A stretch of DNA of 40,808 nucleotides from Acholeplasmataceae bacterium (GCA_012522345.1 JAAYKO010000062.1:1-40808); one strand, 5' to 3'. Shown: positions 1-9,526, counted from the stretch's first letter. A program made the numbers and translations. The notes: generated by a model not told the origin, from the sequence alone.

Positions 1-3000
1 GTTAATTCGCCATCTTCCTGTTCTAATATGAGCCATTTAATAGATTCTACTTTAAAATAATATATTTGATTACTAACAATATATTGTCCGTTATGGAATT
101 TATTATTTATATTATCAGGATTAGCAGACAATTTTGCATATTCATTTCCTTGATATTCATAGTAGCCATTGTTATTCGTTTGAGTTAGATTATCTAATGC
201 TCCTATTAGATAATAATCATCTACTACTGTTTGTGGATATTTACCAAAATAAATATAATCTTTACCATTTTCAGCAACCATTAGTGTTAATTGTTTAATT
301 TCTGAATTTAGATGATTACTGTCACCAGCTGCATATATCTTTATATCATAGCCAAAGTAACCACTAAAATCATACTCTAATGTACTACTATCTAGCGTTA
401 TCTCTTCGCCATCTACAACTACTCTATATGAAGTTGCTCCATCAACAATACTCCAAGTTATATTTCTTGTACTACCTAATTCTTCTACTGTTTCGTTTAT
501 AATAGGTGCTTCTAATTTAATATAAGAGTTGCTTGGTGCAGAAGTTAACTTTTCTGATCCAATAGCCCTAATATATATTTCATACCTATTTCCATCATTT
601 ATATATTCATTTAAAATCTCATCAATCCCAACATAACTTAATCCATAACCTAAATCATAGACAAACTCATCATCAATATATAAGTGATATGTTGTTGTGT
701 CATCATGAGAATCAGAACTCCAAATTAAAACATCACTGCTATATAATAACTCTGGTTTTCCTAATGCTCTATAACTCTTTAACTCGTTATAACCGGAACT
801 AATAGTTTTTGTATTGTTTCCTAAAGCGAGAACTCTTACATTAACTAGTTCACTTGTTATTTGTTTAGGTAGTAAAAACTGAGGCTCTATACCAAAATTA
901 TAAACATCACCATTAATCTCTAATTGATAACCATCAATATCATCAACTTTATCAACTGCAATATAACCATCTTCTATTCTCATATTAGTTGGCATATCTA
1001 GCTTTTTAATTGAAGATTCTGAACTTAAATAACCTTGTTCAGCAATTGCCTTAACAGTTATTGTGTATACTTCTAGGTTAGTAGAAATTGTATATTCTTT
1101 TTCTAAGCCTTCATAAACAACTTCATTATTAAGAATTACTTGATAACTACTTACTTTATCAATTTCAGTCCAACTTAGTACTCCATCTAAATGATTTAAT
1201 TTTGGATCATTAACTTTGGCAAAGTTAAATTCACTACTATAATCTCCATTAACAAAACTTTCATCATCACCTAATGCTTTTATTACAACAGTTAAGCTGC
1301 CTTCTTCTAAAATGTTGTTTAAATAGTTATTTGTTGTGGTGTATTTATTACCGTTAACAACTAACTCATAACCGCTTGCATCTTCTACCTCATCCCAAGT
1401 TAATATTCCTTCTACTACTTCTAAATTAATATTATTTGTTAGTTTATTAACTTCTATAGGAGTTGAATAATTAGAAAATATTATATTCTCACTATTATTA
1501 TAAGCCTTAACACTTACTGTATAACTTCCTTCTGGATAAGTTTCGTCCAATACAAAAGAAATTTGATAACCTAAATCAATCTCTTGATCATTTACTTTGA
1601 CCATAAAACCACCTGAGTAATTAACGACTTCCCAAGTAAATACAGAATCATTGATTTCTACATTTAAAGTTTCTAATTTTATCACTTCTATAGATTGAGT
1701 ATAATTTCCGTCAATATAATAATTATTATCTCCTACTGGATAAACTTTAATATAGTTTTTACCTATCAAAACCTCTTCTAAAAGATAACTATTTTGATTA
1801 ACTTCTATTAATTCATCATTAACATCTAAAACATAGCTTGTTGCGTTATTGACACTATCCCAAGAGATTAAATAATCAAGCGACTTTAAGTTTGTAGCTG
1901 TTTCAAGTTTTTCATAAACAAACTCCTTGTTAACGCTACCATATATATTAGTGTCATTACTGTTGGCTGAAATTTTAATACTGTATGTTCCTGAATTATC
2001 ATCACTAAAGCAATATGTATTATCTTCTAATGTTATTCTATTTACATTTACTAATAAAGTGTAATTATCTGCACCTTCAATAACATCCCAAGTTATAGTG
2101 TCTTTATCTAAAGTCATATTTAGGATTTGATCTAATCTAATAACATAATCGCTATATAATGAATCTAAAAATAGTGGGTTACTACTAACTACTTTAACTC
2201 TTACTTTAAATCCATCACTACCAACTTCACTTGGAATTTGAAAAAAGTCATTAGTTGTTTCATATTCAACATCATCTATTTCAACAATATATTTAAGGGC
2301 ATCAATATTTTCATCCCACTCTATAAACGATCCCGATAATCTTACCTCTGGTGCATCTAAAATACTGTTTTTATCTACAACTGTTAAAGTTGCGGTCATT
2401 GGTGCTACAGTTTCATAGTTTAACTCATCATATACAAAACTAGCCGTTACTTCTAAAGTTCCAGGTTCAATTAAAGTATTATCTGTATATAATACCTCTT
2501 CAATTTCTTCAGGAAGTTCACCCGTGATTGTTAAAGTATGTGGCTCGCCATCTTCTAAAATAATTAAATCATCAAAACTTATACCACTCATATCTATAAC
2601 TGCTTTATTAATTTTTATTATCGCAAATAGGCCTTCTGGCAGTTCATAGTTATTGTTAATATCTTCAAACGTTAAGTCAACTATATATTGTCCTGCATTA
2701 ACTTGATTATTATTAACGTAAATAACAGATACACCTTCAGGAAGTTGTTCGTTTATTTTAACTGAATGAACACCTTTATCATAAGTAACTTCTATATGAT
2801 TAACTGTTATTACTCCTAAATCAGCCTTTTCTATAGTTAATGTAGCTGTTTTATCAGAAATATAAACATCAGAATCATAAATATATTTAAATTTAACTAC
2901 TACTTCATAAATACCAGCATTTACTTTATCATTGTTAAAGTAAGTTGCTATTACTCCATCGGGTAGGTCACCTTCTATCGCTAAAGATTTAACACTGCCA

Positions 3001-4304
3001 TCATAAACATAATCTTTATCTTTAAATTCAACATTTAATTCTTGCTTTTCAACCCATTTTGCCGTTAAAGTGATTTCTTCAGTAACTACATAACCAATAA
3101 ATGACCATTTTTCATCTTCTACATACCACCCTAAAAAATGATATCCTTCGTTTACTGGATCATCTGGCTTAGCTACTTTATTACCTTCTTTAACTTGTAA
3201 TTCAAAAGTATCTTCCTCATTAACAAACGTAATTGTATATGTTGTTTCTTCAACTGTTGACAAATTGCCGCTTATTAAATCATTTAACCATTCTTCTTCT
3301 GATTTGTCATAATCAGGATAGTTTTCTAAATATATTTCATAAGCGGATTTTCCCGATTCTCCCTTTTCTCCTGCATCCCCTTTGGGACCTTGTGGACCTT
3401 CTGAGCCCGGAGCACCATCTTCTCCTTTGGGACCTTGTTCTCCCGGGTCGCCTTTCGGGCCTCCTGGAGCACCATCTTCACCTTTTGGACCCTGTTCTCC
3501 TGGGTCACCTTTTGGACCTTGTGGACCTCGTGGACCTTCTGGACCTGGTGGACCCTCTGGACCTTCTGGACCTGGTGGACCTCCAGGAGCGCCATCTTCA
3601 CCTTTTGGACCTTGGGGACCTTCTGGACCTTCTGGACCCTCTGGACCTGGTGGACCTTCTGGACCCTCTGGACCTGGTGGACCTCCAGGAGCGCCATCTT
3701 CACCTTTGGGACCTTGGGGACCTTCTGGACCTGGAGCACCGTCTTCTCCTTTGGGACCTTGGGGACCTTTTGGACCTGGAGAGCCATCTTCTCCTTTGGG
3801 ACCTTGTGGACCTGGAGCACCATCTTCTCCCTTGGGACCTTGTGGGCCTTCTGGACCTAGAGCGCCATCTTCTCCTTTGGGACCTTGCGAACCTTCTGGA
3901 CCTTGAGATCCTGTCTCTCCTTTTGGACCTTGATCTCCTGTTTCACCTTTTAGACCTTGGTCTCCAGTTTCACCTTTTGGACCCTGATCTCCTGTTTCGC
4001 CTTTTGGACCTTGATTTCCTGTTTCACCTTTTGGACCTTGGTCTCCTGTTTCACCTTTTGGACCTTGATCTCCTGTTTCACCTTTGGGACCTTGTTCTTC
4101 AATGTCACTCTTTAGTACTTCTAAAGCAATCAAATTATTCCAATTAGTCTCATCCTCATATTTCCATTGAATATGTGTGTCAGACGTTTGGATTTCGATG
4201 TTTTTACCATCTACTCCATCTTTTCCGATTAGTTTACATGAATTTAAAAAAACCATAAAACTACAAACAAGCGCTAAACTAATTATCTTTAATATTTTTT
4301 TCAT
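1..4304 (-). CDS. Giant collagen-like, multi-repeat surface lipoprotein (C-terminus off the left edge)
   Basis: The frame is open from an ATG at 4304 to the left edge, about 1434 codons, with a strong AAGGAGGG site at 4311-4320. The first 23 residues are a lipoprotein signal ending FLNSC (Cys23). Next comes an [11 protein letters not shown] segment typical of Firmicute collagen-like proteins. Then follow about 245 residues of Gly-X-Y (roughly 69-315), a [13 protein letters not shown]...EEEWL segment, an InlB B-type repeat (about 356-418, ending LTAKW), three MBG/YDG-like modules (to about residue 635), and a long series of FN3-like modules with recurring 'W..v..a..Y.v.v' cores. At the left edge there is the start of a DUF6273-like domain ([23 protein letters not shown]). 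The family names are from my recognition; the frame was checked at many points and no stop was found. The likely role is a cell-surface adhesin or stalk. The GC-rich Gly-X-Y tract differs sharply in base composition from its surroundings. Confidence 0.88.
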   Translation of the reverse strand, partial: MKKILKIISLALVCSFMVFLNSCKLIGKDGVDGKNIEIQTSDTHIQWKYEDETNWNNLIALEVLKSDIEEQGPKGETGDQGPKGETGDQGPKGETGNQGPKGETGDQGPKGETGDQGLKGETGDQGPKGETGSQGPEGSQGPKGEDGALGPEGPQGPKGEDGAPGPQGPKGEDGSPGPKGPQGPKGEDGAPGPEGPQGPKGEDGAPGGPPGPEGPEGPPGPEGPEGPEGPQGPKGEDGAPGGPPGPEGPEGPPGPEGPRGPQGPKGDPGEQGPKGEDGAPGGPKGDPGEQGPKGEDGAPGSEGPQGPKGDAGEKGESGKSAYEIYLENYPDYDKSEEEWLNDLISGNLSTVEETTYTITFVNEEDTFELQVKEGNKVAKPDDPVNEGYHFLGWYVEDEKWSFIGYVVTEEITLTAKWVEKQELNVEFKDKDYVYDGSVKSLAIEGDLPDGVIATYFNNDKVNAGIYEVVVKFKYIYDSDVYISDKTATLTIEKADLGVITVNHIEVTYDKGVHSVKINEQLPEGVSVIYVNNNQVNAGQYIVDLTFEDINNNYELPEGLFAIIKINKAVIDMSGISFDDLIILEDGEPHTLTITGELPEEIEEVLYTDNTLIEPGTLEVTASFVYDELNYETVAPMTATLTVVDKNSILDAPEVRLSGSFIEWDENIDALKYIVEIDDVEYETTNDFFQIPSEVGSDGFKVRVKVVSSNPLFLDSLYSDYVIRLDQILNMTLDKDTITWDVIEGADNYTLLVNVNRITLEDNTYCFSDDNSGTYSIKISANSNDTNIYGSVNKEFVYEKLETATNLKSLDYLISWDSVNNATSYVLDVNDELIEVNQNSYLLEEVLIGKNYIKVYPVGDNNYYIDGNYTQSIEVIKLETLNVEINDSVFTWEVVNYSGGFMVKVNDQEIDLGYQISFVLDETYPEGSYTVSVKAYNNSENIIFSNYSTPIEVNKLTNNINLEVVEGILTWDEVEDASGYELVVNGNKYTTTNNYLNNILEEGSLTVVIKALGDDESFVNGDYSSEFNFAKVNDPKLNHLDGVLSWTEIDKVSSYQVILNNEVVYEGLEKEYTISTNLEVYTITVKAIAEQGYLSSESSIKKLDMPTNMRIEDGYIAVDKVDDIDGYQLEINGDVYNFGIEPQFLLPKQITSELVNVRVLALGNNTKTISSGYNELKSYRALGKPELLYSSDVLIWSSDSHDDTTTYHLYIDDEFVYDLGYGLSYVGIDEILNEYINDGNRYEIYIRAIGSEKLTSAPSNSYIKLEAPIINETVEELGSTRNITWSIVDGATSYRVVVDGEEITLDSSTLEYDFSGYFGYDIKIYAAGDSNHLNSEIKQLTLMVAENGKDYIYFGKYPQTVVDDYYLIGALDNLTQTNNNGYYEYQGNEYAKLSANPDNINNKFHNGQYIVSNQIYYFKVESIKWLILEQEDGEL
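3357..4103 (-). repeat. Gly-X-Y (collagen-like) coding tandem repeat
   Basis: This is a GC-rich tandem repeat inside the surface lipoprotein, built on 9-base Gly-X-Y units. The part near 3900-4100 is about eight copies of a 27-base unit coding GPKGETGDQ. The rest mixes [15 protein letters not shown] and GPPGPE blocks, including a near-perfect duplicated block around 3545-3700. At three places the triplet is broken by an extra Gly (GAPG-GPP twice, GAPG-GPK once). Such tracts expand and contract by slippage and recombination, so length variation between strains is expected. Confidence 0.9.
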
Positions 4305-5202
4305 TTGTCAGTCCCTCCTTCCATGGTTGACAAAAGTTATTATCTTAACATTATATTATCATAAGATTGTAATTTATCATATGGTCTTTTTTTAGTTAAT
4401 TACGATTGAAACCTTAACAACTCGTTATAAAGGCAAAATCTATTTTAGTTTTTTACTGTATTATACTTAATTAAAATTGCTTAAACAACAAAATTATCGG
4501 TTATAAAAAATTATTAGTAAAAATATTTTATAATATTTACTATTAAAAAATACATATACTTATAACATTAATATTTTCTTCCTTTACTACTTCTAAATAA
4601 ATTAACTTTCAATTTGTTAAATCAATCTTTAAAATCATTAAAAAAATTCAAATAATATGACAGACAACGAGAGTAAACTTGTTGATTAAATATTTATAAT
4701 ATCTGCTTGCTTAATTTAAAAAGCAATGTTATTATTGTAATATAGACACAAAACGAAACTAATTATTGTCAGTCAATTATCAAATGGAAAATTTATTAAA
4801 AAACATGAAAAAAAGTTAGGTTCCACTAAAAACTAACAAGATTTATTTAAGTAGTTATCTTTTGTATAAATCGAGAAAATTTTTCTTGGTTTCTCTCTAG
4901 AAAATTACCTTTGATATCTCTTTCTACCTGGTTTAAGATTCTCACCATCTATAATTGTTTAATCTGCGGTTTGTACATAACTCCTATTTCTACAACCTTG
5001 TAATGGAACGTTTATTCTTAGATGAGTAATTGATAGTAAAAATAAAAATCATGGTAAGATTCTCCCATGAAATGTTATAGCATTATAAAAATGATTCAAA
5101 TCCAAGACGCCTTAATTCTGATTGTAGTATAAAAGAAAAAGAAAGGAAATGTATACTCGCTACATACTATAATCTATAAATTGAGTGTACTGGGGCATCA
5201 AG
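4305..5202. other. Gene-free AT-rich interval of about 900 bases
   Basis: Only the ribosome-binding site and a possible minus-strand -10 (TATAAT, 4350-4355) of the surface lipoprotein, and a possible plus-strand -10 (TATAAT, 5168-5173) of the next gene, can be pointed to. A short inverted repeat TCATGG/CCATGA sits near 5050-5071. On the minus strand around 4800-5010 there are gene-like codon runs broken by many stops, which may be a decayed gene, but no family is recognisable. Confidence 0.4.
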
Positions 5203-5673
5203 ATGAAAAAACTGTTTGTTTTTTTAGTGTTTTTACTACTACCACTATTTTTATTTAGCTGCGGTGGTAATGGGACTTTCAACAAAGATAGTGAAGCATT
5301 TAAAGCTTTAATGGAAGAAATTGGGGATAACGATATTGAGGTTATTAGTGTAAAGTGGATTTCGATTCAAGCAAAACATGAAAAAGAGAAATTTGAAGGC
5401 ATTCATTACTATATCGTGTATAAAAAATCTACCGGTGATGAAGAATTTTACGCATCTATCGAAATTTCAAAAGCAACAGGTGTGGATGAAGAGATAATTG
5501 TTGATACAGATTATTCAGATTTAGAAGATTTAAATGATGATTATGACATTGATGTAAGCATGCAAGAACTTGCTGTGGCGTTTGCAAAAGAAGAAAATGT
5601 AGAGTATTCATTTAAAGAAGGAACATTAAGTGCAAGTCAAATCTCAAGTGCACTTAAAAAAGCAAAAAAATAA
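5203..5673 (+). CDS. Small lipoprotein of unknown function
   Basis: The protein has 156 residues from the ATG at 5203. A GTG 18 bases upstream is in frame, but the ATG puts the signal peptide at the N-terminus in the usual way: MKK, a hydrophobic stretch, then the lipobox LFSC with Cys20. The mature part is acidic and soluble, with an Asp/Glu-rich middle (about 94-117) and a C-terminal stretch ending LKKAKK. I recognise no domain. It stands alone: about 900 bases upstream are empty and a hairpin terminator follows. It is probably anchored to the outer face of the membrane; function unknown. Confidence 0.75.
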   Translation: MKKLFVFLVFLLLPLFLFSCGGNGTFNKDSEAFKALMEEIGDNDIEVISVKWISIQAKHEKEKFEGIHYYIVYKKSTGDEEFYASIEISKATGVDEEIIVDTDYSDLEDLNDDYDIDVSMQELAVAFAKEENVEYSFKEGTLSASQISSALKKAKK

Positions 5674-5743
5674 ACTTATAAAAGAAATTGAATTGTTAAG
5701 TTTAATGTAGACAAAAAAGTTAAGTGTTTTCAATTTGAACTGT

Positions 5744-5783
5744 AAAGGCGCCATCTATCCTAGCGATGAATAGCGCTTTTTTA
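5744..5783 (+). terminator. Possible terminator after the small lipoprotein gene
   Basis: The arms AAAGGCGC (5744-5751) and GCGCTTTT (5773-5780) pair with one G-U, and T residues follow. The loop is long (21 bases), so this is a moderate call. Confidence 0.45.
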
Positions 5784-5949
5784 TATACTATAACTGAGGG
5801 TTATTCTCTTAATCTTTTTATTTCTTTAGATGTTTTGTTCGCCATCTGCTCTTCTTTTTCAAGAAATCAGCCGAATAGTCCCTGGTTTAGTTAACATCTG
5901 ACAAAAAGTCTCAACTAAGTCAATATGAGAGCTGCATCATCAGTGATAT

Positions 5950-5978
5950 TTGACATTTTGCAGGAAAACTATTATAAT
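5950..5978 (+). promoter_or_regulatory. Consensus sigma-A promoter of the SAM riboswitch unit
   Basis: TTGACA (5950-5955), a 17-base spacer and TATAAT (5973-5978): both hexamers and the spacing match consensus exactly. The start site would fall near 5985, at the first pairing strand of the riboswitch. Confidence 0.85.
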
Positions 5979-5980
5979 TA

Positions 5981-6070
5981 AATTACCATAAAGAGAAGGT
6001 GAGAGACAAGCTCAACGACCCTTCAGCAACCTGTCAAAAGATAAGGTGCTAATGCTTGAACGATGGCAAT
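5981..6070 (+). promoter_or_regulatory. SAM riboswitch (S-box, SAM-I family)
   Basis: The S-box hallmarks appear in order: AGAGAAGGTGAGAGAC, then CAGCAACC, then AAGGTGCTAAT. P1 can form between ATTACCAT (5982-5989) and ATGGCAAT (6063-6070) with one mismatch. The 3' P1 strand (GATGGC, 6062-6067) can instead pair with GCCATC (6090-6095) in the 5' arm of the terminator, the usual anti-terminator arrangement, so binding of S-adenosylmethionine should cause termination. Only about nine bases lie between GCTAAT and the 3' P1 strand, too few for a normal P4 hairpin, so this may be a shortened variant. It controls the orphan gene at 6136. Confidence 0.87.
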
Positions 6071-6086
6071 GTTTTTTTTATCTATT

Positions 6087-6116
6087 AACGCCATCAATTA
6101 TGGCGTTTTCTTTTTT
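6087..6116 (+). terminator. Riboswitch-controlled terminator
   Basis: A perfect 8-bp stem, AACGCCAT (6087-6094) / ATGGCGTT (6100-6107), has a 5-base loop and a T-rich tail. It lies between the SAM aptamer and the next gene and shares bases with the anti-terminator. Confidence 0.88.
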
Positions 6117-6135
6117 GGTAGAAAGGAAAATATCG

Positions 6136-6480
6136 ATGCATATAGTAGAAAAATGGTTATTAACCTACCAAAATGAAGAGCTTACAATCACTCCTAAAAA
6201 TGTAAGCATCCACGCCCCTTTAAATAGAGTTATCGATAAAGTGGGCCATTATTTAATAAGTTTTATTGAAATTGAAAGCATTATCTACATTGTTACATAT
6301 GAACCAATAGAAGCTATTGGAAGTATTACAAAGTTATTAGTAACAAAATTTATTAAAACAGATGAAGGTGATAAAATGACAAATTTAGAAGAAAGTGATA
6401 GAAAAAACATGCAGTTAATTGCTAACCATTTTATGAAAACAAGTTTCAGCCTAAATTTAAAGCAAACAAAATATAATTGA
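6136..6480 (+). CDS. Orphan 114-residue protein under SAM riboswitch control
   Basis: The ATG at 6136 follows GAAAGGA with suitable spacing. An in-frame start at 6046 would lie inside the riboswitch and translate through the terminator hairpin, so it was rejected. The stop is TGA. The protein begins MHIVEKWLLTY, has a hydrophobic beta-rich middle (GHYLISFIEIESIIYIVTYEP, split here as residues 38-57) and ends in a basic tail. It has no signal peptide, clear membrane helix or known motif. It is the only gene in the unit; a terminator-like palindrome follows. S-box control suggests a link to methionine, SAM or sulfur metabolism, but I cannot name a function. Confidence 0.75.
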   Translation: MHIVEKWLLTYQNEELTITPKNVSIHAPLNRVIDKVGHYLISFIEIESIIYIVTYEPIEAIGSITKLLVTKFIKTDEGDKMTNLEESDRKNMQLIANHFMKTSFSLNLKQTKYN

Positions 6481-6582
6481 TTAACTTTAAATTAAATTCG
6501 TCATTTAAGTTAAATATTTGAAAACGAATCTGTGTGAATGCTTATAATAGGTTTGCTGTCGCTAGAGGCGGGTATTTTTCGC

Positions 6583-6654
6583 AAACAAAAAAGCCTTAAT
6601 CATTTGAACGTTATTAATAATTAAAGTTCTTGATAATTAAAAGACTTTTGTTTA
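6583..6654. terminator. Long imperfect palindrome between convergent genes, probably a bidirectional terminator
   Basis: AAACAAAA...TTTTGTTT arms enclose partly matching TTAATCA..GAAC / GTTC..TGATAATTAA segments, giving an approximately 70-base hairpin between the plus-strand orphan gene and the minus-strand ROK gene. It has several mismatches. Confidence 0.45.
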
Positions 6655-6693
6655 AATTTATCCGTTAACTATTTTATCGTCATCAATTATTAA

Positions 6694-7542
6694 TTATAGT
6701 AATTTACTTAAATCATTAAGGTCGTATAATAAAGCCCATTTAGCGACGATATTTTTTGGATCTTGAGGTTCTTTGATTTTTACAGCCTCGTATGATTGTT
6801 CTAGCGTTGCCTCTTTAACTATTTTTAAAGCTTCTTCCATATAAAAAGGATAGGTTTTTGTTGTTCCTCCCACAACTATTACATCTGGATTATAAAACTG
6901 AATTACGAGTGCTAATAATAAACCAAAATAATAGCCTGCTTCTTTAACGATATTTATTGACTTTTTACAACCACTATTAATTTTAGCAATTAATTCTTTT
7001 GGGCTAGCCTTAGCCTTTTCTAAGATTGCTCTACCACTAGATAAGTTATCAAACTTTTCAATTCCATCTCGGTAAGGAATATGAGCAAAACCAACTTCAC
7101 CAGCAAACCCTTTAGCACCTGTAAATAATTTATTATTGGAATAAACTCCTAATGCAATTCCAGTTCCGACCATTAACACAGCGATAGTACTAGCATCTTT
7201 ATAGTTAGCTGCTTCTGTTAAAACTGCTGCTTTTACATCATTAATGAATTTTACATTATATTTGCCATCACTAAAATATTCTGCAGTCACTCCATCTAAA
7301 TTCGGCTGTACATCTGATACAATTAAATAATTATCATCTTCTACTAAACCCGGCATTGCAATCCCAATAGATTCTACTTCGAATGGTAGACTATTGATAA
7401 ATTTAAATATTTCAGCTTTAATATATTCTTTTTTAGCCGTTATTCCAGTCGGCACTGTTCTCTCAAAATATTGGCCATTAAAAATAGCGAGCATCTGCAT
7501 TTTAGTCCCACCGATATCAATTCCAACGTTTTTATTATCCAT
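6694..7542 (-). CDS. ROK-family sugar kinase (glucokinase-like)
   Basis: The protein has 282 residues; the ATG is preceded by AGAAGGGA. It shows the ROK/hexokinase fold signatures: phosphate-1 motif DIGGT (9-13), GIAMPG (60-65), catalytic Asp in NDVKAA (Asp102), phosphate-2 motif GTGIALG (126-132), GEVGFAHI (148-155) and the adenosine motif VIVVGGT (about 221-227). The family phosphorylates sugars such as glucose or N-acyl-hexosamines with ATP. The usual ROK zinc motif CxCGxxGCxE, which should follow His154, is absent: the segment reads PYRDGIEKF and has no cysteine pair. There is no DNA-binding N-terminus, so this is a kinase and not a ROK repressor. The substrate cannot be set from sequence; it is monocistronic. 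Confidence 0.85.
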   Translation of the reverse strand: MDNKNVGIDIGGTKMQMLAIFNGQYFERTVPTGITAKKEYIKAEIFKFINSLPFEVESIGIAMPGLVEDDNYLIVSDVQPNLDGVTAEYFSDGKYNVKFINDVKAAVLTEAANYKDASTIAVLMVGTGIALGVYSNNKLFTGAKGFAGEVGFAHIPYRDGIEKFDNLSSGRAILEKAKASPKELIAKINSGCKKSINIVKEAGYYFGLLLALVIQFYNPDVIVVGGTTKTYPFYMEEALKIVKEATLEQSYEAVKIKEPQDPKNIVAKWALLYDLNDLSKLL

Positions 7543-7760
7543 AATTTTTAGATCCCTTCTCTTTGATTTGTTTATAGTTGAGTTTGTGTTTTGTCTTTCT
7601 TTTTTTACTTTACAAATGTAGTTTTAGTAATCATGTTTCTCTATTTATATTGTAACATGTAACTAACACGTATACTTAAAATCTAAAAGTTTAAGTTGAT
7701 GCTGTTTATAATTCGAGATAAAATTTTACTTTCTTTTAATACTTGTAAACAATAATGATG

Positions 7761-7835
7761 TATAATGTAACTACACTATTAGGTTTTTTCATTAGCAAAA
7801 ACATCTAGACTCTTCTTTTAGGGTCTAAGGGGGAA
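7761..7835 (+). promoter_or_regulatory. Possible promoter and strong ribosome-binding site of the DegV gene
   Basis: TATAAT at 7761-7766 is preceded directly by TG; no good -35 is seen. A purine-rich AAGGGGGAAG site ends just before the ATG at 7839. The leader holds a short repeat TCTAGACTC/GGGTCTAAG that may form a small hairpin. Confidence 0.45.
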
Positions 7836-7838
7836 GAT

Positions 7839-8690
7839 ATGAAAAAAATTGGGATTGTAGTTTGTAGTAACGCAGGTACAGATTATTTCGATTTAGGCTA
7901 TCCAATCGAGGTAATGCGTTCTTCACTAATCTTGGATGGCAAGGAATATAAAGACTACATTGATATTACTGCTGATGAGTTTTATCGACGAGCATCAGAG
8001 GAAGAAAATTTAAAAATTTCTACTGCCCAATGTCCTGTCGGTGTAATGACAGAAATTTTAAACAAAATGGCAGATAATGGCAACGAAGATATTATTGCAA
8101 TAGTAATCTCTAAAGAATTTAGCGGAATTTATCAAAGTGTTCATATCGCAAGTGAAATGGTTAATAATGCTAAAGTTCATGTCATTGACTCTAAATCAGT
8201 TTCCTTTGGGCAATTGTTTTTAGTTCAAGAAACGATTAAAATGATTAAAGAAGGGAAAAATACAGATGAGATAGTTGAAAGATTGCTCGCTTTAAGAGAA
8301 AAAATTGAAGTTTTAGTTGTCGTTGACACCTTAAAGTTTCTAGTGAAAAACGGACGACTTTCTGTCGCGAGCGGTCTGATTGGAACCCTTTTAAAAATCA
8401 AACCAATTTTAAGAATAAACCGCAATGGAAAACTCGAAACTTATGAAAAGATTAGAACAAAGAAAAGAGCGGTTGAAAGAGTTTTAGAGATCTTTAAAAC
8501 AGAAACATTTAATCGCGAAGTTGAAATTTGTCTCTGTTATACGAACAATTTGGAATCCGTAAAAGAGCTTGAAAGTAAACTCTTAGAAATAAAACCGGGC
8601 GCAAAAGTATCTTATATCCCCTTATCACCTGTTGTCGGTGCTCATGCAGGACCCGGTACTTTAGGGTTAGGATACGTTTATCTCGATTGA
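7839..8690 (+). CDS. DegV family fatty-acid-binding protein (FakB-like)
   Basis: The protein has 283 residues, the normal size for the family. The DegV pattern is clear: KIGIVVCSNAGTD at the N-terminus, ISTAQCPVG (about 59-67), VISKEFSGIYQS (about 88-99), VIDSKSVSFGQ (about 116-126), then DTLKFLVKNGRLS and LLKIKPIL in the second half, and a GAHAGPGTLGLGY end (HxGPG). DegV/FakB proteins bind a single fatty acid and present it to the kinase FakA, which makes acyl phosphate for phospholipid synthesis. No fakA is in the window. The gene is alone between its own promoter and a strong terminator. The role is inferred from family knowledge. Confidence 0.92.
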   Translation: MKKIGIVVCSNAGTDYFDLGYPIEVMRSSLILDGKEYKDYIDITADEFYRRASEEENLKISTAQCPVGVMTEILNKMADNGNEDIIAIVISKEFSGIYQSVHIASEMVNNAKVHVIDSKSVSFGQLFLVQETIKMIKEGKNTDEIVERLLALREKIEVLVVVDTLKFLVKNGRLSVASGLIGTLLKIKPILRINRNGKLETYEKIRTKKRAVERVLEIFKTETFNREVEICLCYTNNLESVKELESKLLEIKPGAKVSYIPLSPVVGAHAGPGTLGLGYVYLD

Positions 8691-8773
8691 AATAAGTTAA
8701 TTTTATTTCTGAAAACTATTAAATTTTTTAGTTCTAGTTTAGAACAGCATCATTTTATATTAATTAGATTATT

Positions 8774-8810
8774 AAAGGCATTTTAATAGCGAAATTAAAA
8801 TGCCTTTTTT
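8774..8810. terminator. Strong terminator after the DegV gene
   Basis: A perfect 14-bp stem, AAAGGCATTTTAAT / ATTAAAATGCCTTT, has a 6-base loop and six Ts. It lies between convergent genes and may also act for the minus-strand gene. Confidence 0.93.
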
Positions 8811-8818
8811 ACTTTAAT

Positions 8819-9478
8819 TTACTCAATGTTTTTTAAAATGATTGTTTTAATAAAACGTCTTTTACTAATCGAATCAATATACAACAAAATGCCAGCAATT
8901 ACCGCTCCTAAAGTATCAACTAGCAAATCTATCATTGTGTCTTTTAGTGCTGCTTGACCGACATAATCGATTCCTGTTTGAACATCGCGAAATCTTTGCA
9001 TATTGCTGTTTGTGGCAACGACATCGACAATAAACTCATAAATTTCCCAAAGTGTGCCCAAAGAAATTGCTGCTAAAATTGAAATAATAATTATTGGCAC
9101 TGCATATCTTTCTGGTTCTTTAGCATAATAAGATAGGATTACAAAAACAATAATAACGATATTCATCCCATTTAAAAAATGGACTATTGTGTCATAGTAG
9201 CTAAAAATTTCATAAAATCTGAAAATAAATCCTCCACCCATCGATAAGACAATCGCTACTAAAATAATAATATAAAGTGATTTGCTCATAATGATGTTTC
9301 TTTTTTTCAATACTGAGGGGATAAATGTGACAAAGAAAATTGTTATTGCGGAAATAATTACTGTAATTGTACTACCGATTAATTCCCCTTTACTTTTACC
9401 GAAAAAGAAGTATAACGCTAACGCTGCTGCAGCTGCAAGTACTGATAGTGCCCTTATTATATTATTAACAATTTTCAT
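8819..9478 (-). CDS. DUF2238/YjdF-like integral membrane protein
   Basis: The start is the ATG at 9478, preceded by AGGAG at 7 bases; a longer in-frame start at 9556 has no such site and lies upstream of the likely -10. The protein has 219 residues and about six membrane helices. Polar residues placed in or next to the helices match the DUF2238 pattern as I remember it: YYDTIVHFLNG (94-104), LWEIYEFI (143-150) and DTMIDLLVDTLGA (180-192). These conserved Asp, His and Glu residues suggest metal binding or catalysis within the membrane, but the family's function is not known to me. It stands alone. Confidence 0.72.
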   Translation of the reverse strand: MKIVNNIIRALSVLAAAAALALYFFFGKSKGELIGSTITVIISAITIFFVTFIPSVLKKRNIIMSKSLYIIILVAIVLSMGGGFIFRFYEIFSYYDTIVHFLNGMNIVIIVFVILSYYAKEPERYAVPIIIISILAAISLGTLWEIYEFIVDVVATNSNMQRFRDVQTGIDYVGQAALKDTMIDLLVDTLGAVIAGILLYIDSISKRRFIKTIILKNIE

Positions 9479-9526
9479 AATTTTTCTCCTACTATTGATC
9501 CAATATTTATTGCAAAGACTAAAGAT

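Noticed and set aside
3357-4103. CRISPR-like array
   Set aside because: The repeats are adjacent 9- and 27-base coding units with no unique spacers and no cas genes.
3233-4147. Long plus-strand open frames (3233-4147, 3382-3906, 3435-3860) and a minus-strand frame at 3326-3823
   Set aside because: They are shadows of the Gly-X-Y repeat: GGNCCN codons stay open and repetitive in every frame. None has a ribosome site, and the true frame continues on both sides of the repeat.
5152-5175. Eight-codon leader peptide (ATG TAT ACT ... TAA) before the small lipoprotein
   Set aside because: No properly spaced ribosome site, and the likely -10 lies inside it, so it would not be in the transcript.
6046-6135. 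Earlier start for the orphan gene
   Set aside because: This stretch is the 3' end of the SAM riboswitch and its terminator; the ATG at 6136 has a ribosome site.
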